Shown here in pieces: positions 26,381 to 34,619 of a DNA stretch of 38,736 nucleotides (position 1 is its first letter; the number at the start of each line of letters is the position of its first letter). Below the pieces are notes generated by a model. The model saw only the letters and a list, made by a program, of their open reading frames with translations. It ran no database searches and was not told where the DNA came from. Where the stretch lies: NCBI GenBank assembly GCA_002257045.1, contig NCHD01000016.1, positions 1-38,736 on the forward strand, in the 5' to 3' direction. Made by a program: the position numbers and the translations under genes. This DNA comes from Hydrogenophilales bacterium 16-61-112 (GTDB lineage: Bacteria; Pseudomonadota; Gammaproteobacteria; Burkholderiales; Thiobacillaceae).

Positions 26381-28393
26381 ATGCGAGAACTTCCGAATAA
26401 GTTACTAAAAAAATCGGAGCTAACGGTCTGTCTTTGTGCCCCCGGCATTGTCGCCGAAGCACTGGAGCATTTGATGCGCGGCGACATTGCGCAGACCGAG
26501 TTTGCCGCCTGCGTCCGTTGCGACCCCGTGATCGCACTGCGCCTGCGCCTGCTGCCTGCCGATGTGACCGCCCAGCCGGATTTGCTGCGGGCGCTGCTGC
26601 TCGCAGCGCCGGTCGCAAAAGGCGCGGCGCAGGTGAGCTATTCGGCAAACTGGCGGCAATCGGTCAGCGTGGCCCACCTAGCCCAGGCGCTCGCCCTTCG
26701 TGCGGGCATCGCCGATGCCGAGGCCGCCTGGACCGCCGGGCTTGCCCACAATCTGGGCAACTACCTCGAGTCTGCCGCCCTCGGGGCGCCCTCGCTCATG
26801 CAAACGCGCCCCAGCGACTATCTGTCTGAAATCGACCCGAACGGCTGGCTGAGCGACGCTGCGCGCTTTCATGCCGAGCCCCTGGCGCGCGGGCGGGCGG
26901 CGCATCCGCTGGTGCGCGTCGTTCAGCTGGCCTATCAGCTGATGGCCCGCGCCGATGCGGTGGACAGCGTGGATGTGCGCGCGGCGCTCGCCGCCCTGCA
27001 GATGGGGGCTGGCGAAGCCGCCCAGCTGCTGGCCGACACGCAGATGCAGACGCGTCAGCTGGCCTTGCGCTTCGGCCTGCCCGATGTGCCGTCCGCCAGC
27101 CAGAGCGCAGGATTTGACCGCCTGGCGCAGCTGTATGCCGGCCAGGCCGCACAGTCGGCGATCAACAGCTATTTTCGCTATGCCAAACGCGAAATGCCGC
27201 CGTTTTCCCTGCTGCAGGACACGCTGCAAGCCCTGTTCGGGATCGAGCGCATCTGTCTGTTTGTTCCCGCTGCCGACGGCCATTTGCGGGCCAGCGCATT
27301 GCTCCCGACTGCGCCCGGGCTGAACGCTCTGGCTATCCCGCTCGACGATGGACATTCGGCACTGCCCCGCTCGCTGGTGCGCAGCGCGCCCCAACAGTTC
27401 GAGTGCGGCGCGACGGATGGTGCGCTGGTCGACGAGCAGATCGCGCGCCTGCTCGGGGTGTCGCGGCTGCTCTGCCAGCCGCTGATGCTGAACGATGGCC
27501 AGACCGGCGTGCTGGTCGCAGGCGACGCGAACCCCGAGCTGGCCATGTCCGCGTTGTGGCGCTTTATCGTGGCCGAATACACAGAAACCCTGCGTCCCCG
27601 CATGGCCCCGCCCACTCCTGCGCCCAGGGTGATCATTCCCCCGCAGCCTGTCGCACCGCCTGCGGCAAGCGATGACATCCCCCGCGAACGCGCCCGTCGC
27701 GCCGTGCACGAAGTCGCCAATCCGCTCACCATCATGCGCAACTACGTCAACCTGCTGTCCGACAAGCTGGGTGCGGACTCCGCGGTGCAGCGCGACCTCG
27801 GCATCATCGGCGACGAAATCGAGCGCGTTGCGCGCATCGTGCGCGGCATCACCGCCGCCGACGACATGCCAGAACCCGCGCCTGCTGCCGAACTTGAACT
27901 GGTCTCGGTCAACAGCATCATTTCCGAACTGGTGCGGATGTCGCTGGGCACCCTGTTCACGCCGAACAACGTCAGCGTGCAGATCGACCTCAACCCCGAA
28001 GTGCCGCCGATGCCGCTGCAGAAAGACGCGCTGAAGCAGGTGCTGTTCAACCTGGCGAAAAATGCGGTGGAGGCCATGACCGCGGGTGGCCATCTGAAAT
28101 TCAGTTCGCGCCTGATCGAAACGAACGGCAAGCGCGAAATCGAAATCGAAATCGCCGACACCGGCCCCGGCCTGCCTGCCGCCGTCGCCGCGCACCTGTT
28201 CGAGCCCCTGACCAGCGCAAAAGGCGGCGACCACGCAGGCCTTGGCCTCAACATCAGCCACAGCCTGATCGAGCGCATGAGCGGCCAGCTCAGCTGTGAA
28301 AGCGGCCCGCACGGCACCCATTTCTTCATCCGTCTGCCTACCCTGCAAACCGGCCAGACAACCCTCACCACAACGCGCTACGGGTCGATGTAA
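26381..28393 (+). CDS. Soluble sensor histidine kinase with N-terminal HDOD domain
   Basis: A 670-residue protein without membrane segments. Residues about 15-220 resemble an HDOD domain ('APGIVAEALEHL', 'WTAGLAHNLGNYLE'). A GAF-like sensor region follows at about 260-400. The kinase core begins with the phospho-accepting His in 'RRAVHEVANPLTIMRNY' (about residue 442). The ATPase has the N-box 'NLAKNAVEAM' (about 557), G1 'DTGPGLP' and G2 'GLGLNIS'. It would autophosphorylate and pass phosphate to the receiver protein encoded 24 bases downstream. The signal is unknown. HDOD-kinase fusions occur in several beta- and gammaproteobacteria. Confidence 0.85.
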   Translation: MRELPNKLLKKSELTVCLCAPGIVAEALEHLMRGDIAQTEFAACVRCDPVIALRLRLLPADVTAQPDLLRALLLAAPVAKGAAQVSYSANWRQSVSVAHLAQALALRAGIADAEAAWTAGLAHNLGNYLESAALGAPSLMQTRPSDYLSEIDPNGWLSDAARFHAEPLARGRAAHPLVRVVQLAYQLMARADAVDSVDVRAALAALQMGAGEAAQLLADTQMQTRQLALRFGLPDVPSASQSAGFDRLAQLYAGQAAQSAINSYFRYAKREMPPFSLLQDTLQALFGIERICLFVPAADGHLRASALLPTAPGLNALAIPLDDGHSALPRSLVRSAPQQFECGATDGALVDEQIARLLGVSRLLCQPLMLNDGQTGVLVAGDANPELAMSALWRFIVAEYTETLRPRMAPPTPAPRVIIPPQPVAPPAASDDIPRERARRAVHEVANPLTIMRNYVNLLSDKLGADSAVQRDLGIIGDEIERVARIVRGITAADDMPEPAPAAELELVSVNSIISELVRMSLGTLFTPNNVSVQIDLNPEVPPMPLQKDALKQVLFNLAKNAVEAMTAGGHLKFSSRLIETNGKREIEIEIADTGPGLPAAVAAHLFEPLTSAKGGDHAGLGLNISHSLIERMSGQLSCESGPHGTHFFIRLPTLQTGQTTLTTTRYGSM

Positions 28394-28417
28394 CCCGCGC
28401 TCCGGAGAACTTCAAAC

Positions 28418-30625
28418 ATGTCCAGCAACCCCATCGACTCCCCGCCAACCGCCCATTCGGTCAGCCCCTTTCCGGTGCACTCCCGCCTGCTGCTGGTCGA
28501 CGACGAACCGCTGATCCTGGAGGGACTGTCCCGCCTGCTGACCGCACGCAATTACGACGTGGTGACCGCCAATGGCGGCCGCGCCGCCCTGGTCGCCATC
28601 GGCAAACAGCAGTTCGACGTGATCCTGCTCGACCTCGGCATGCCCGACCTCAACGGCAACGAAGTGTTGCGCTTCATCGCCGATCGCGGCATCGACACGC
28701 CGGTCATCGTGGTGTCGGGTGAAAGCGCGATCGATGCCGCCATCCGCGCGCTGCGCGGCGGTGCGACCGATTTCGTGCGCAAACCCTACGAACCCGAAGA
28801 ACTGCTGCGCCGCATCGACAACACGCTGATCCAGCGGCGCCTGGAACGTGAAAACAACCATATCCTGCAGCGCCTGCAGCAGTCGGAAAAATGGCATCGT
28901 TTTCTGGTCAACAGCTCGCCCGATTTCATTTACACACTGGACGTCGAAGGCCGCTTCACGTTCGTCAATGATCGGGTCGAAAGCCTGCTCGGCTACCGCC
29001 GCGACGACCTGCTGGGCCAGCACTACAGCCTGCTGGTGCACGAAGACGACCTCGGCCGCGCCGAACATATTTTCAACGAACGGCGTGCCGGCGACCGCAG
29101 CGTGCGCAACCAGGAAATTCGTCTCAAGTGCAACCCCGGCATGCGCCGCCCGCGTCTGATGAACGGATTGTGCAAATCGGTCGAGCTCACTGCCACCGGC
29201 ATGTACGACGAGCAGGCCAGCGCCTTCGAGCAACGCTTCATCGGCAGCTACGGCGTCGCCAAGGACGTCACCGAGCGCAAGCAGGCCGAAGAAACCGTGC
29301 ATTACCAGGCCTACCACGACCTGCTCACCGGTCTGCCCAACCGCGCGCTGTTCCGCGACCATCTCGGCCTCATGCTGGCGCAGGCCAGGCGCAACCAGCA
29401 GCCGCTGGCGGTGCTGAGCCTCGACCTCGATCACTTCAAGGTCATCAACGACTCGCTCGGCCACACCGTCGGCGACGAACTGCTGCTCGCCGTCAGCGCG
29501 CGGCTGCGTCAATGCCTGCGCGAAGGCGACACCCTGGCGCGGTTGGGCGGCGACGAATTCGCCGTGCTGCTGCCGACGCTGGTCTCGCGCAGCGACGTCG
29601 AACACATCTGCCGCAAGATCACCCAGGCCCTGTCGAAGCCGGTGCACGTCAAAGGCCACGAGGTTTACATATCCGTCAGCATCGGCGCCTGCGTGACGCC
29701 GGAAGACGGCGAAATGATCGACAGCCTGATCCGTCAGGCCGAAATTGCCATGTACCAGGCCAAGTCCCGCGGCCGCAGCCGCCTGCAGTTCTGGGAGTCC
29801 GGCATGCAGGCGCCTTATTCGGAACGCATGCAGATCGAGGCAGACCTGCGCCGCGCCCTGGTGCACAACGAGTTTGTCCTGTTCTATCAGCCCCAGGTCG
29901 ACGCCCTGAGCGGCGAAGTACGCGGCTTCGAGGCCCTGCTGCGCTGGTGGCACCCGCAACGTGGCATGCTCTCCCCCGGCGAATTCATCCCGGTGGCTGA
30001 AGAAGCCGGCATCATTGTGCCCATCGGCGACTGGGTGTTGAATCAGACCTGCGCGCAAATTGCCGCGTGGCGCGCCGCCGGATTGCCGCCGGTGCGCGTG
30101 TCGATAAACATCTCGGCGCGACAGCTTGAAACCCCCGATTTCGTGGAAACCGTCATGCGCGCCCTGCAGGTGTATTCGCTCGACGGCAAGCAGCTCGAGC
30201 TGGAAATCACCGAAAGCCTGCTGATGCGGGATTTCGAGTCCAACGCCATCAAGCTCGGACGGCTCTCCGCCAGCGGTATCCGCCTCGCCATCGACGACTT
30301 CGGCACCGGCTACAGCTCGTTCAAATACCTGTCGCGCTTTCCGATCCACACCCTCAAGATCGACCAGTCCTTCATCCAGGAACTCGACCGCGAGGAAAAC
30401 GTCTCCATCGTCAACGCCATGGTCGCCATGGGGCGCGGCATGCATCTCAACGTCATCGCCGAAGGCGTGGAAAGCGAAGCCCAGCTGCTGCGCCTGCAGC
30501 AAATGCAGTGTCACGAAATACAGGGCTATTACTACAGCCCCCCGGTTTCTGCCCACGAAGCGTCCGAGCTGTTAAGCCATTCCATGCGGGGGTTTGCCCG
30601 CGGCGACAGGCTGGCTACGGGATAA
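28418..30625 (+). CDS. Response regulator with PAS, GGDEF and EAL domains
   Basis: A 735-residue c-di-GMP enzyme. The receiver domain (residues about 23-140) has the acidic pair DD, phospho-acceptor Asp72 in 'LLDLGMPD' and Lys in 'VRKPYEP'. A PAS domain follows ('FLVNSSPDFIYTLDVEGRF'). The cyclase has an intact GGDEF (about residue 376) and the inhibitory RxxD site five residues before it (REGD). The phosphodiesterase has 'FEALLRW', 'ITESLL', 'DDFGTGYSS', 'KIDQSF' and 'AEGVES', all catalytic residues kept, so both activities are possible. It is encoded after the HDOD kinase with its own GGAG site, as a likely cognate pair. Confidence 0.93.
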   Translation: MSSNPIDSPPTAHSVSPFPVHSRLLLVDDEPLILEGLSRLLTARNYDVVTANGGRAALVAIGKQQFDVILLDLGMPDLNGNEVLRFIADRGIDTPVIVVSGESAIDAAIRALRGGATDFVRKPYEPEELLRRIDNTLIQRRLERENNHILQRLQQSEKWHRFLVNSSPDFIYTLDVEGRFTFVNDRVESLLGYRRDDLLGQHYSLLVHEDDLGRAEHIFNERRAGDRSVRNQEIRLKCNPGMRRPRLMNGLCKSVELTATGMYDEQASAFEQRFIGSYGVAKDVTERKQAEETVHYQAYHDLLTGLPNRALFRDHLGLMLAQARRNQQPLAVLSLDLDHFKVINDSLGHTVGDELLLAVSARLRQCLREGDTLARLGGDEFAVLLPTLVSRSDVEHICRKITQALSKPVHVKGHEVYISVSIGACVTPEDGEMIDSLIRQAEIAMYQAKSRGRSRLQFWESGMQAPYSERMQIEADLRRALVHNEFVLFYQPQVDALSGEVRGFEALLRWWHPQRGMLSPGEFIPVAEEAGIIVPIGDWVLNQTCAQIAAWRAAGLPPVRVSINISARQLETPDFVETVMRALQVYSLDGKQLELEITESLLMRDFESNAIKLGRLSASGIRLAIDDFGTGYSSFKYLSRFPIHTLKIDQSFIQELDREENVSIVNAMVAMGRGMHLNVIAEGVESEAQLLRLQQMQCHEIQGYYYSPPVSAHEASELLSHSMRGFARGDRLATG

Positions 30626-30667
30626 GCGCCCCGCTCCCTGTTTAAAACGCAGGCAAAAACAGAATCT

Positions 30668-30713
30668 TGGTGGCCAGGGGCGGAATCGAACCGTCGACAA
30701 GCCGATTTTCAAT
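30668..30713 (-). repeat. Partial copy of the tRNA-Phe 3' half (att-like)
   Basis: The first 32 bases are identical to 32006-32037 of tRNA-Phe, and 44 of 46 match up to 30713/32051, which reaches the anticodon loop. It is in the same orientation as the tRNA. This is what integration of an element into a tRNA 3' end leaves behind. Confidence 0.85.
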
Positions 30714-30748
30714 TGCCGTAACTAGTTGTTTTTGTAGATAATGTGCCT

Positions 30749-30770
30749 GCCAGTGTTTGCCAACACTGGC
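30749..30770. repeat. Inverted repeat near the att-like site
   Basis: Perfect 9-base stem GCCAGTGTT/AACACTGGC with a 4-base loop, 36 bases from the end of the tRNA fragment. It could be a binding site of the lost integrase/excisionase or an operator; unproven. Confidence 0.4.
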
Positions 30771-30876
30771 TAGTGACCTTCATTTTTGTCACAGCAATGA
30801 CGCTTCATCAGATCCTTCCTGGCATCTAAATCTGTCTGCGAGGGCACTAGGCTAAGATGGAAGCCGGAGGTGAAAG

Positions 30877-31827
30877 ATGCCCGTTTTTCCAAAGCCCAAG
30901 TTTGCCTTTGAATACGAACTAAGCGCTGAGATTGATCGCCTGCGCAAGCACAAGAAAACCCGCGCTATTCCAAAACGCGAACAAGGCAAGCTGCTGGTAG
31001 CCACTTGGAATATTGCGAACCTTGGTGCACAGGCTCGACGTGATCAAGACCTGTCAGTGATCGCTGAGGTTGTGAACTGGTTCGACGTTGTTGCTGTTCA
31101 AGAATGTCGCGAAAACTTTGGCGATCTGTTCGACATACACAACAAGCTCCCAAAATCATACCGCGTCATCATGTCAGACGCATCGGGTAATAACGAACGG
31201 ATGGCATTCCTTTATGACAGCAAGAAGCTGACCGTTCTTGAGGAGGTTGGCGAGATCGCTTTCCCGCCCTCTCGTTATAAATCGATCAAGCTTCCGGGAA
31301 TTAACGCTCAATTCAATGGGTTTGACCGTACGCCCTATCTGGCGGCGTTTTCAGTAGGCGACACTTCCTTGATGCTCGTGAATGTCCATCTGTTCTACGG
31401 GGACGAAAAACCAGCATCAATTGAGCGTCGGTCATTAGAGACATTTGCAGTGGCCAAGTGGGCAGACTTGAGAAAGAAGAGTCGGTACTCTTTCACACGT
31501 GAGCTATTGGCTCTTGGTGATTTCAACATGCCGAAATGCGAGCCTGGTGATCCGATCTATAAGGCCTTAACGAAACTGGGCCTTGAACTCCCGGAGCATT
31601 CAACTCAAATTGCCTCAAGTATTAGTACTGACGCCAACTACGATCAGATCGCCTTTTTCCCTGAGACGTCACAGAACCGCTTCACAGGGCTGAAGGGCGT
31701 GTTTGACTATGATGCTGCTCTCTTTCCTGATCTCTGGAAGGACGGAACTAACCAGAAGAACTTCAAGGCCTATTTGCGTTACTACGTATCTGACCACCGT
31801 CCTATGTGGGTGCAGTTATCGATCTAG
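30877..31827 (+). CDS. Endonuclease/exonuclease/phosphatase (DNase I-like) family protein
   Basis: A 316-residue protein with a strong ribosome site (GGAGGTGA) before the ATG. EEP-fold motifs appear in order: 'ATWNIANLG' (Asn), 'VVAVQEC' (metal Glu), 'VNVHLFYG' (His), 'ALGDFNMPK' (Asp, Asn), 'DQIAFFP' and the final 'SDHRPMW' (Asp-His). All catalytic positions are therefore kept and a metal-dependent phosphodiesterase or phosphatase is expected, but the substrate (DNA, RNA, lipid or nucleotide) cannot be told. No signal peptide, so it is cytoplasmic. It is the sole cargo of the tRNA-Phe remnant and its base composition is unlike the surroundings, suggesting transfer. Confidence 0.82.
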   Translation: MPVFPKPKFAFEYELSAEIDRLRKHKKTRAIPKREQGKLLVATWNIANLGAQARRDQDLSVIAEVVNWFDVVAVQECRENFGDLFDIHNKLPKSYRVIMSDASGNNERMAFLYDSKKLTVLEEVGEIAFPPSRYKSIKLPGINAQFNGFDRTPYLAAFSVGDTSLMLVNVHLFYGDEKPASIERRSLETFAVAKWADLRKKSRYSFTRELLALGDFNMPKCEPGDPIYKALTKLGLELPEHSTQIASSISTDANYDQIAFFPETSQNRFTGLKGVFDYDAALFPDLWKDGTNQKNFKAYLRYYVSDHRPMWVQLSI

Positions 31828-31964
31828 TCGCCATTGGTTGTCCCTGCGTCGACGGTCAAACAGCGGCAATCAATATTGAGCGTATAGCAGCGGTCGCATC
31901 GCGGATTGAGTCCGTACCGAAGGAAAACGTGATCGAGTTGTCACGTTTCTGTCACGGTGCCACC

Positions 31965-31997
31965 AAATAAAAACGGCCCACATTGCTGTGAGCCGTT
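31965..31997 (-). terminator. Terminator of tRNA-Phe
   Basis: Minus strand: AACGGC-TCACA-GCAA-TGTGG-GCCGTT hairpin followed by TTTTTATTT, starting 9 bases after the tRNA end. Confidence 0.8.
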
Positions 31998-32005
31998 ATG
32001 GATAC

Positions 32006-32081
32006 TGGTGGCCAGGGGCGGAATCGAACCGTCGACACGCGGATTTTCAATCCGCTGCTCTACCGACTGAGCTACCTGGCC
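32006..32081 (-). tRNA. tRNA-Phe (GAA)
   Basis: A 76-base cloverleaf with encoded CCA. The acceptor GGCCAGG pairs with CCTGGCC. The D-arm 'GCTCAGTCGGTAGAGC' is present. The anticodon stem-loop CGGATTGAAAATCCG places GAA in the loop, and the T-arm contains GGTTCGATTCC. It serves as the probable integration site of the adjoining element. The 177 bases upstream (32082-32258) hold no recognisable gene. Confidence 0.97.
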
Positions 32082-32258
32082 GTTTTAAGTTTTTTGCGTC
32101 TGTCGCCAGTCGCAAGGCGCGCCATTAGACCCCGAGCCGGGCGGCAAGTCAACCCGCAACCAATGCCGGCGTGTAGCGTGCTTCGATCCGGCATGCAGCT
32201 ATCCTGTGGCGGCAAGAAAAGCGTGACCGTCCCGTGTTGCGTTCACCTAAGATGCAGC

Positions 32259-34153
32259 ATGGCCTCTACGCTTACGCTCCCGATCGCCAGTAGCTTGCTG
32301 CACGCCACCTCGAGACCCTGCGCTCGCACGCCCCTTTCGCCACCATGGAAGAAGCGGATATGGCGTGGCTGATCGCGCCTGTCGGTTGCGTATTTCCCGC
32401 AGGATACGGCTCTGCTTGAGGCTGGCGATCAGCCTGCGGATACCCTTTTCATCATCAAGCAAGGCGTGATCGAAGCTGAAGCGCCAGACAGCCGGGGCTC
32501 GCGCTTGCTGCAGCTCAGCGGCGGTGAAATGTTCCCGCTGGGCGCTTTGCTCGCCGAGCGCGCCGTGGCGAATCGCTGCATCGCAACAGCGGACACTTTT
32601 GCTATCGCCTGACTGCCGCCGACTTTCATGGCTTGCTTGGACGCAGCCGGGCGGTCAACGATTTTTGCACGCGACGCATCGCCAGCCTGCTGGAAGCGTC
32701 GCAGCGGGCGGTGCAGTCCGACTATGCGCTGGCTCAGGTTGATGAAAACCGCTTTTCACGCCCGGTGCGCAGCCTGATTCGCCAGGCGCCACTGTCGGTC
32801 GGTCCCGACACCACCACTGGCCGAGACACTGGCGGCGATGAATACGCTGCGAGTGGGGTCGGTCGTGATTTGCGATGACGCGGCTCACCCGGCAGGCATT
32901 CTGACCCTGAAGGATGTGTTGCAGCGCGTGACGCTGGCCGGGATTCCCCTGACCACGCCGATTGCCACTGTGATGTCGGTCGATCCGGTCACGCTGAAAG
33001 ACGCTGCACCGGTATCGGATGCCTTGCTGCTGATGTCCCGGCGAGGCATCCACCATCTGGCGCGGGTTGAAGGCGGGCGGTTGATTGGGGTGGTCTCGGA
33101 AAAAGACGTGTTTGCGCTGCGTCGCCTGTCCATGCGTGGCATCACCGGCGCCATCGTACGCGCCGAGGATCGGGCCAGCTTGCCTGCGCTGGCGCGGGAC
33201 ATCGGCGCGCTCGCCCACAACCTGCTGGCCCAGGGCATGGATGCGGAAAACCTGACTGCCATCCTCTCCGGCCTGAATGACAGACTGACGCAGCGGGTGA
33301 TCGAACGGGAAAGCCGTGCAGCCAGGCTGCCCGATGTGCCGTGGTGCTGGCTGGCACTGCGTTACGAGGGCCGCATGGAACAGGCCTCGCCACCGACCAG
33401 GACAATGCGCTGATTTTTAAACGTGCCACGGAAGCGGAACAGTCAGCCTTGCTGGCGTTTGCAGAACGCGTGAACCAGCGGCTGGCGGTGTGTGGTTATC
33501 CGCTCTGTAAAGGTGGAATCATGGCCAGCAATCCGAAGTGGTGCCTGGGCGTGGAGGAATGGCGCGCCACGTTTGCCAACTGGATCCATCGGAGTGATGC
33601 GCCAGCACTCCTCCATGCCAGCATTTTTTTCGACTTTCGCCCGCTTTTTGGCGCACATGAATTGAGTGGCGCATTGCGCGAATGGTTGAACGACAACATC
33701 AAGGACAACCGGCTGTTTCTCAAATGCATGGCGGAGAACGCGCTCGCCAGTCGCCCGCCGCTCGGGCCGGTGCGCGATTTTGTGCTGTCGTCGGGCGGCG
33801 CGCAGGCGCACACCCTGAATCTCAAAATCAAAGGCATCACGCCGTTTGTCGATGCCGCCCGCATTTTTGCGCTGTATGCGGGTGTCAGCGAAACCGGCAC
33901 GCTGGCGCGTCTCAGGGGGGCGGCCCGCACCTGGAAGATGGCAGCGGAAGAGGTGGAAGCCTGGGTGGCCGCTTTTCACTTCATCCAGTTGCTGCGGGTG
34001 CGCCATCAGCACGCGCAACCATCACGGGACGAGGTCGTCGGGAATCGCATCGATCCCGAGCAGCACAATGCGCTGGATCGCCGCATCCTGAAGGAAGCCT
34101 TCCGCCAGGGCCGCAAGCTACAGGCGGTGATAGCTCGATATTTCGAATATTGA
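32259..34153 (+). pseudogene. DUF294/CBS/cNMP-binding putative nucleotidyltransferase, frameshifted
   Basis: Reading across frames restores one protein of about 630 residues. It has a cNMP-binding-like start ('VAYFPQDTALLEAGDQPADT'), two CBS motifs ('GILTLKDVLQRV', 'LIGVVSEKDVFALRRLSMRG'), the DUF294 nucleotidyltransferase part ('LATDQDNALIF') and the DUF294 C-terminal domain. Breaks lie near 32300, 32376, 32598, 32815 and 33384. The nucleotidyltransferase signature expected as GSEGRMEQ reads RYEGRMEQ, losing the Gly-Ser. The last 270-residue piece (33341-34153) is still open. Genes of this family often neighbour ActP-type symporters, as here, where they are thought to regulate transport or acetate use. 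Confidence 0.85.
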
Positions 34154-34292
34154 TCCGATTGCCCTGCGGGGTTTTGGCCTTGAGTGCTTTGTGCTTTCAG
34201 TTCTTGGGGTTTTTACGATATGTTGAGCGCCGGCCCTGGCTGCATCAGGGTGCAGGGCAACAAGAATGTTAATCCACCAAAGGAGGCTTCCC

Positions 34293-34619
34293 ATGTCTGG
34301 CTCACAATTCGATTGGGCCGCGATCGATCAGGATCCGCGGTTCCAGGCGCTGCACAAGAAGAAAACCACTTTCCTATGGGGGCTGATGCTGTTCTCCATT
34401 GCGTATTACTTCCTGCTGCCAGTGGGTGCCGCCTATTTCCAGGATCTGTTCAAGATCAAGGTATGGGGACCCGTCAACGTGGGCATTCTGTTCGCACTGT
34501 CCGAATTTATCGTGGCCTGGGCCATCGCCGCCATTTACGCCCAGCGCGCCAACCGGCAATACGATGCCATGGCCGCAGAAATCGTGCGCGATGCCAAAAA
34601 CATCGGTGGGAGCAAATAA
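34293..34619 (+). CDS. DUF485 small membrane protein (YjcH-like)
   Basis: A 108-residue inner-membrane protein with two hydrophobic helices and the DUF485 opening 'DWAAIDQDPRFQALHKKKTTF'. A perfect AGGAGG lies 6 bases before ATG 34293. The stop overlaps the actP start (TAATG), giving tight coupling. DUF485 proteins are regular companions of ActP-type acetate symporters, with an unproven accessory role. Confidence 0.9.
   Translation: MSGSQFDWAAIDQDPRFQALHKKKTTFLWGLMLFSIAYYFLLPVGAAYFQDLFKIKVWGPVNVGILFALSEFIVAWAIAAIYAQRANRQYDAMAAEIVRDAKNIGGSK

Larger units (their letters stand above)
30668..32005. mobile_element. Remnant of a tRNA-Phe-integrated element
   Basis: The 1.34 kb between the partial and complete tRNA-Phe copies holds one gene (EEP-type, 30877-31827) whose codon use is visibly more AT-rich than the neighbours. 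It also carries inverted repeats at 30749-30770 and 31925-31948. No integrase is left. The tRNA terminator (31965-31997) lies inside it. Interpreted as a shrunken genomic island or satellite. Confidence 0.65.
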
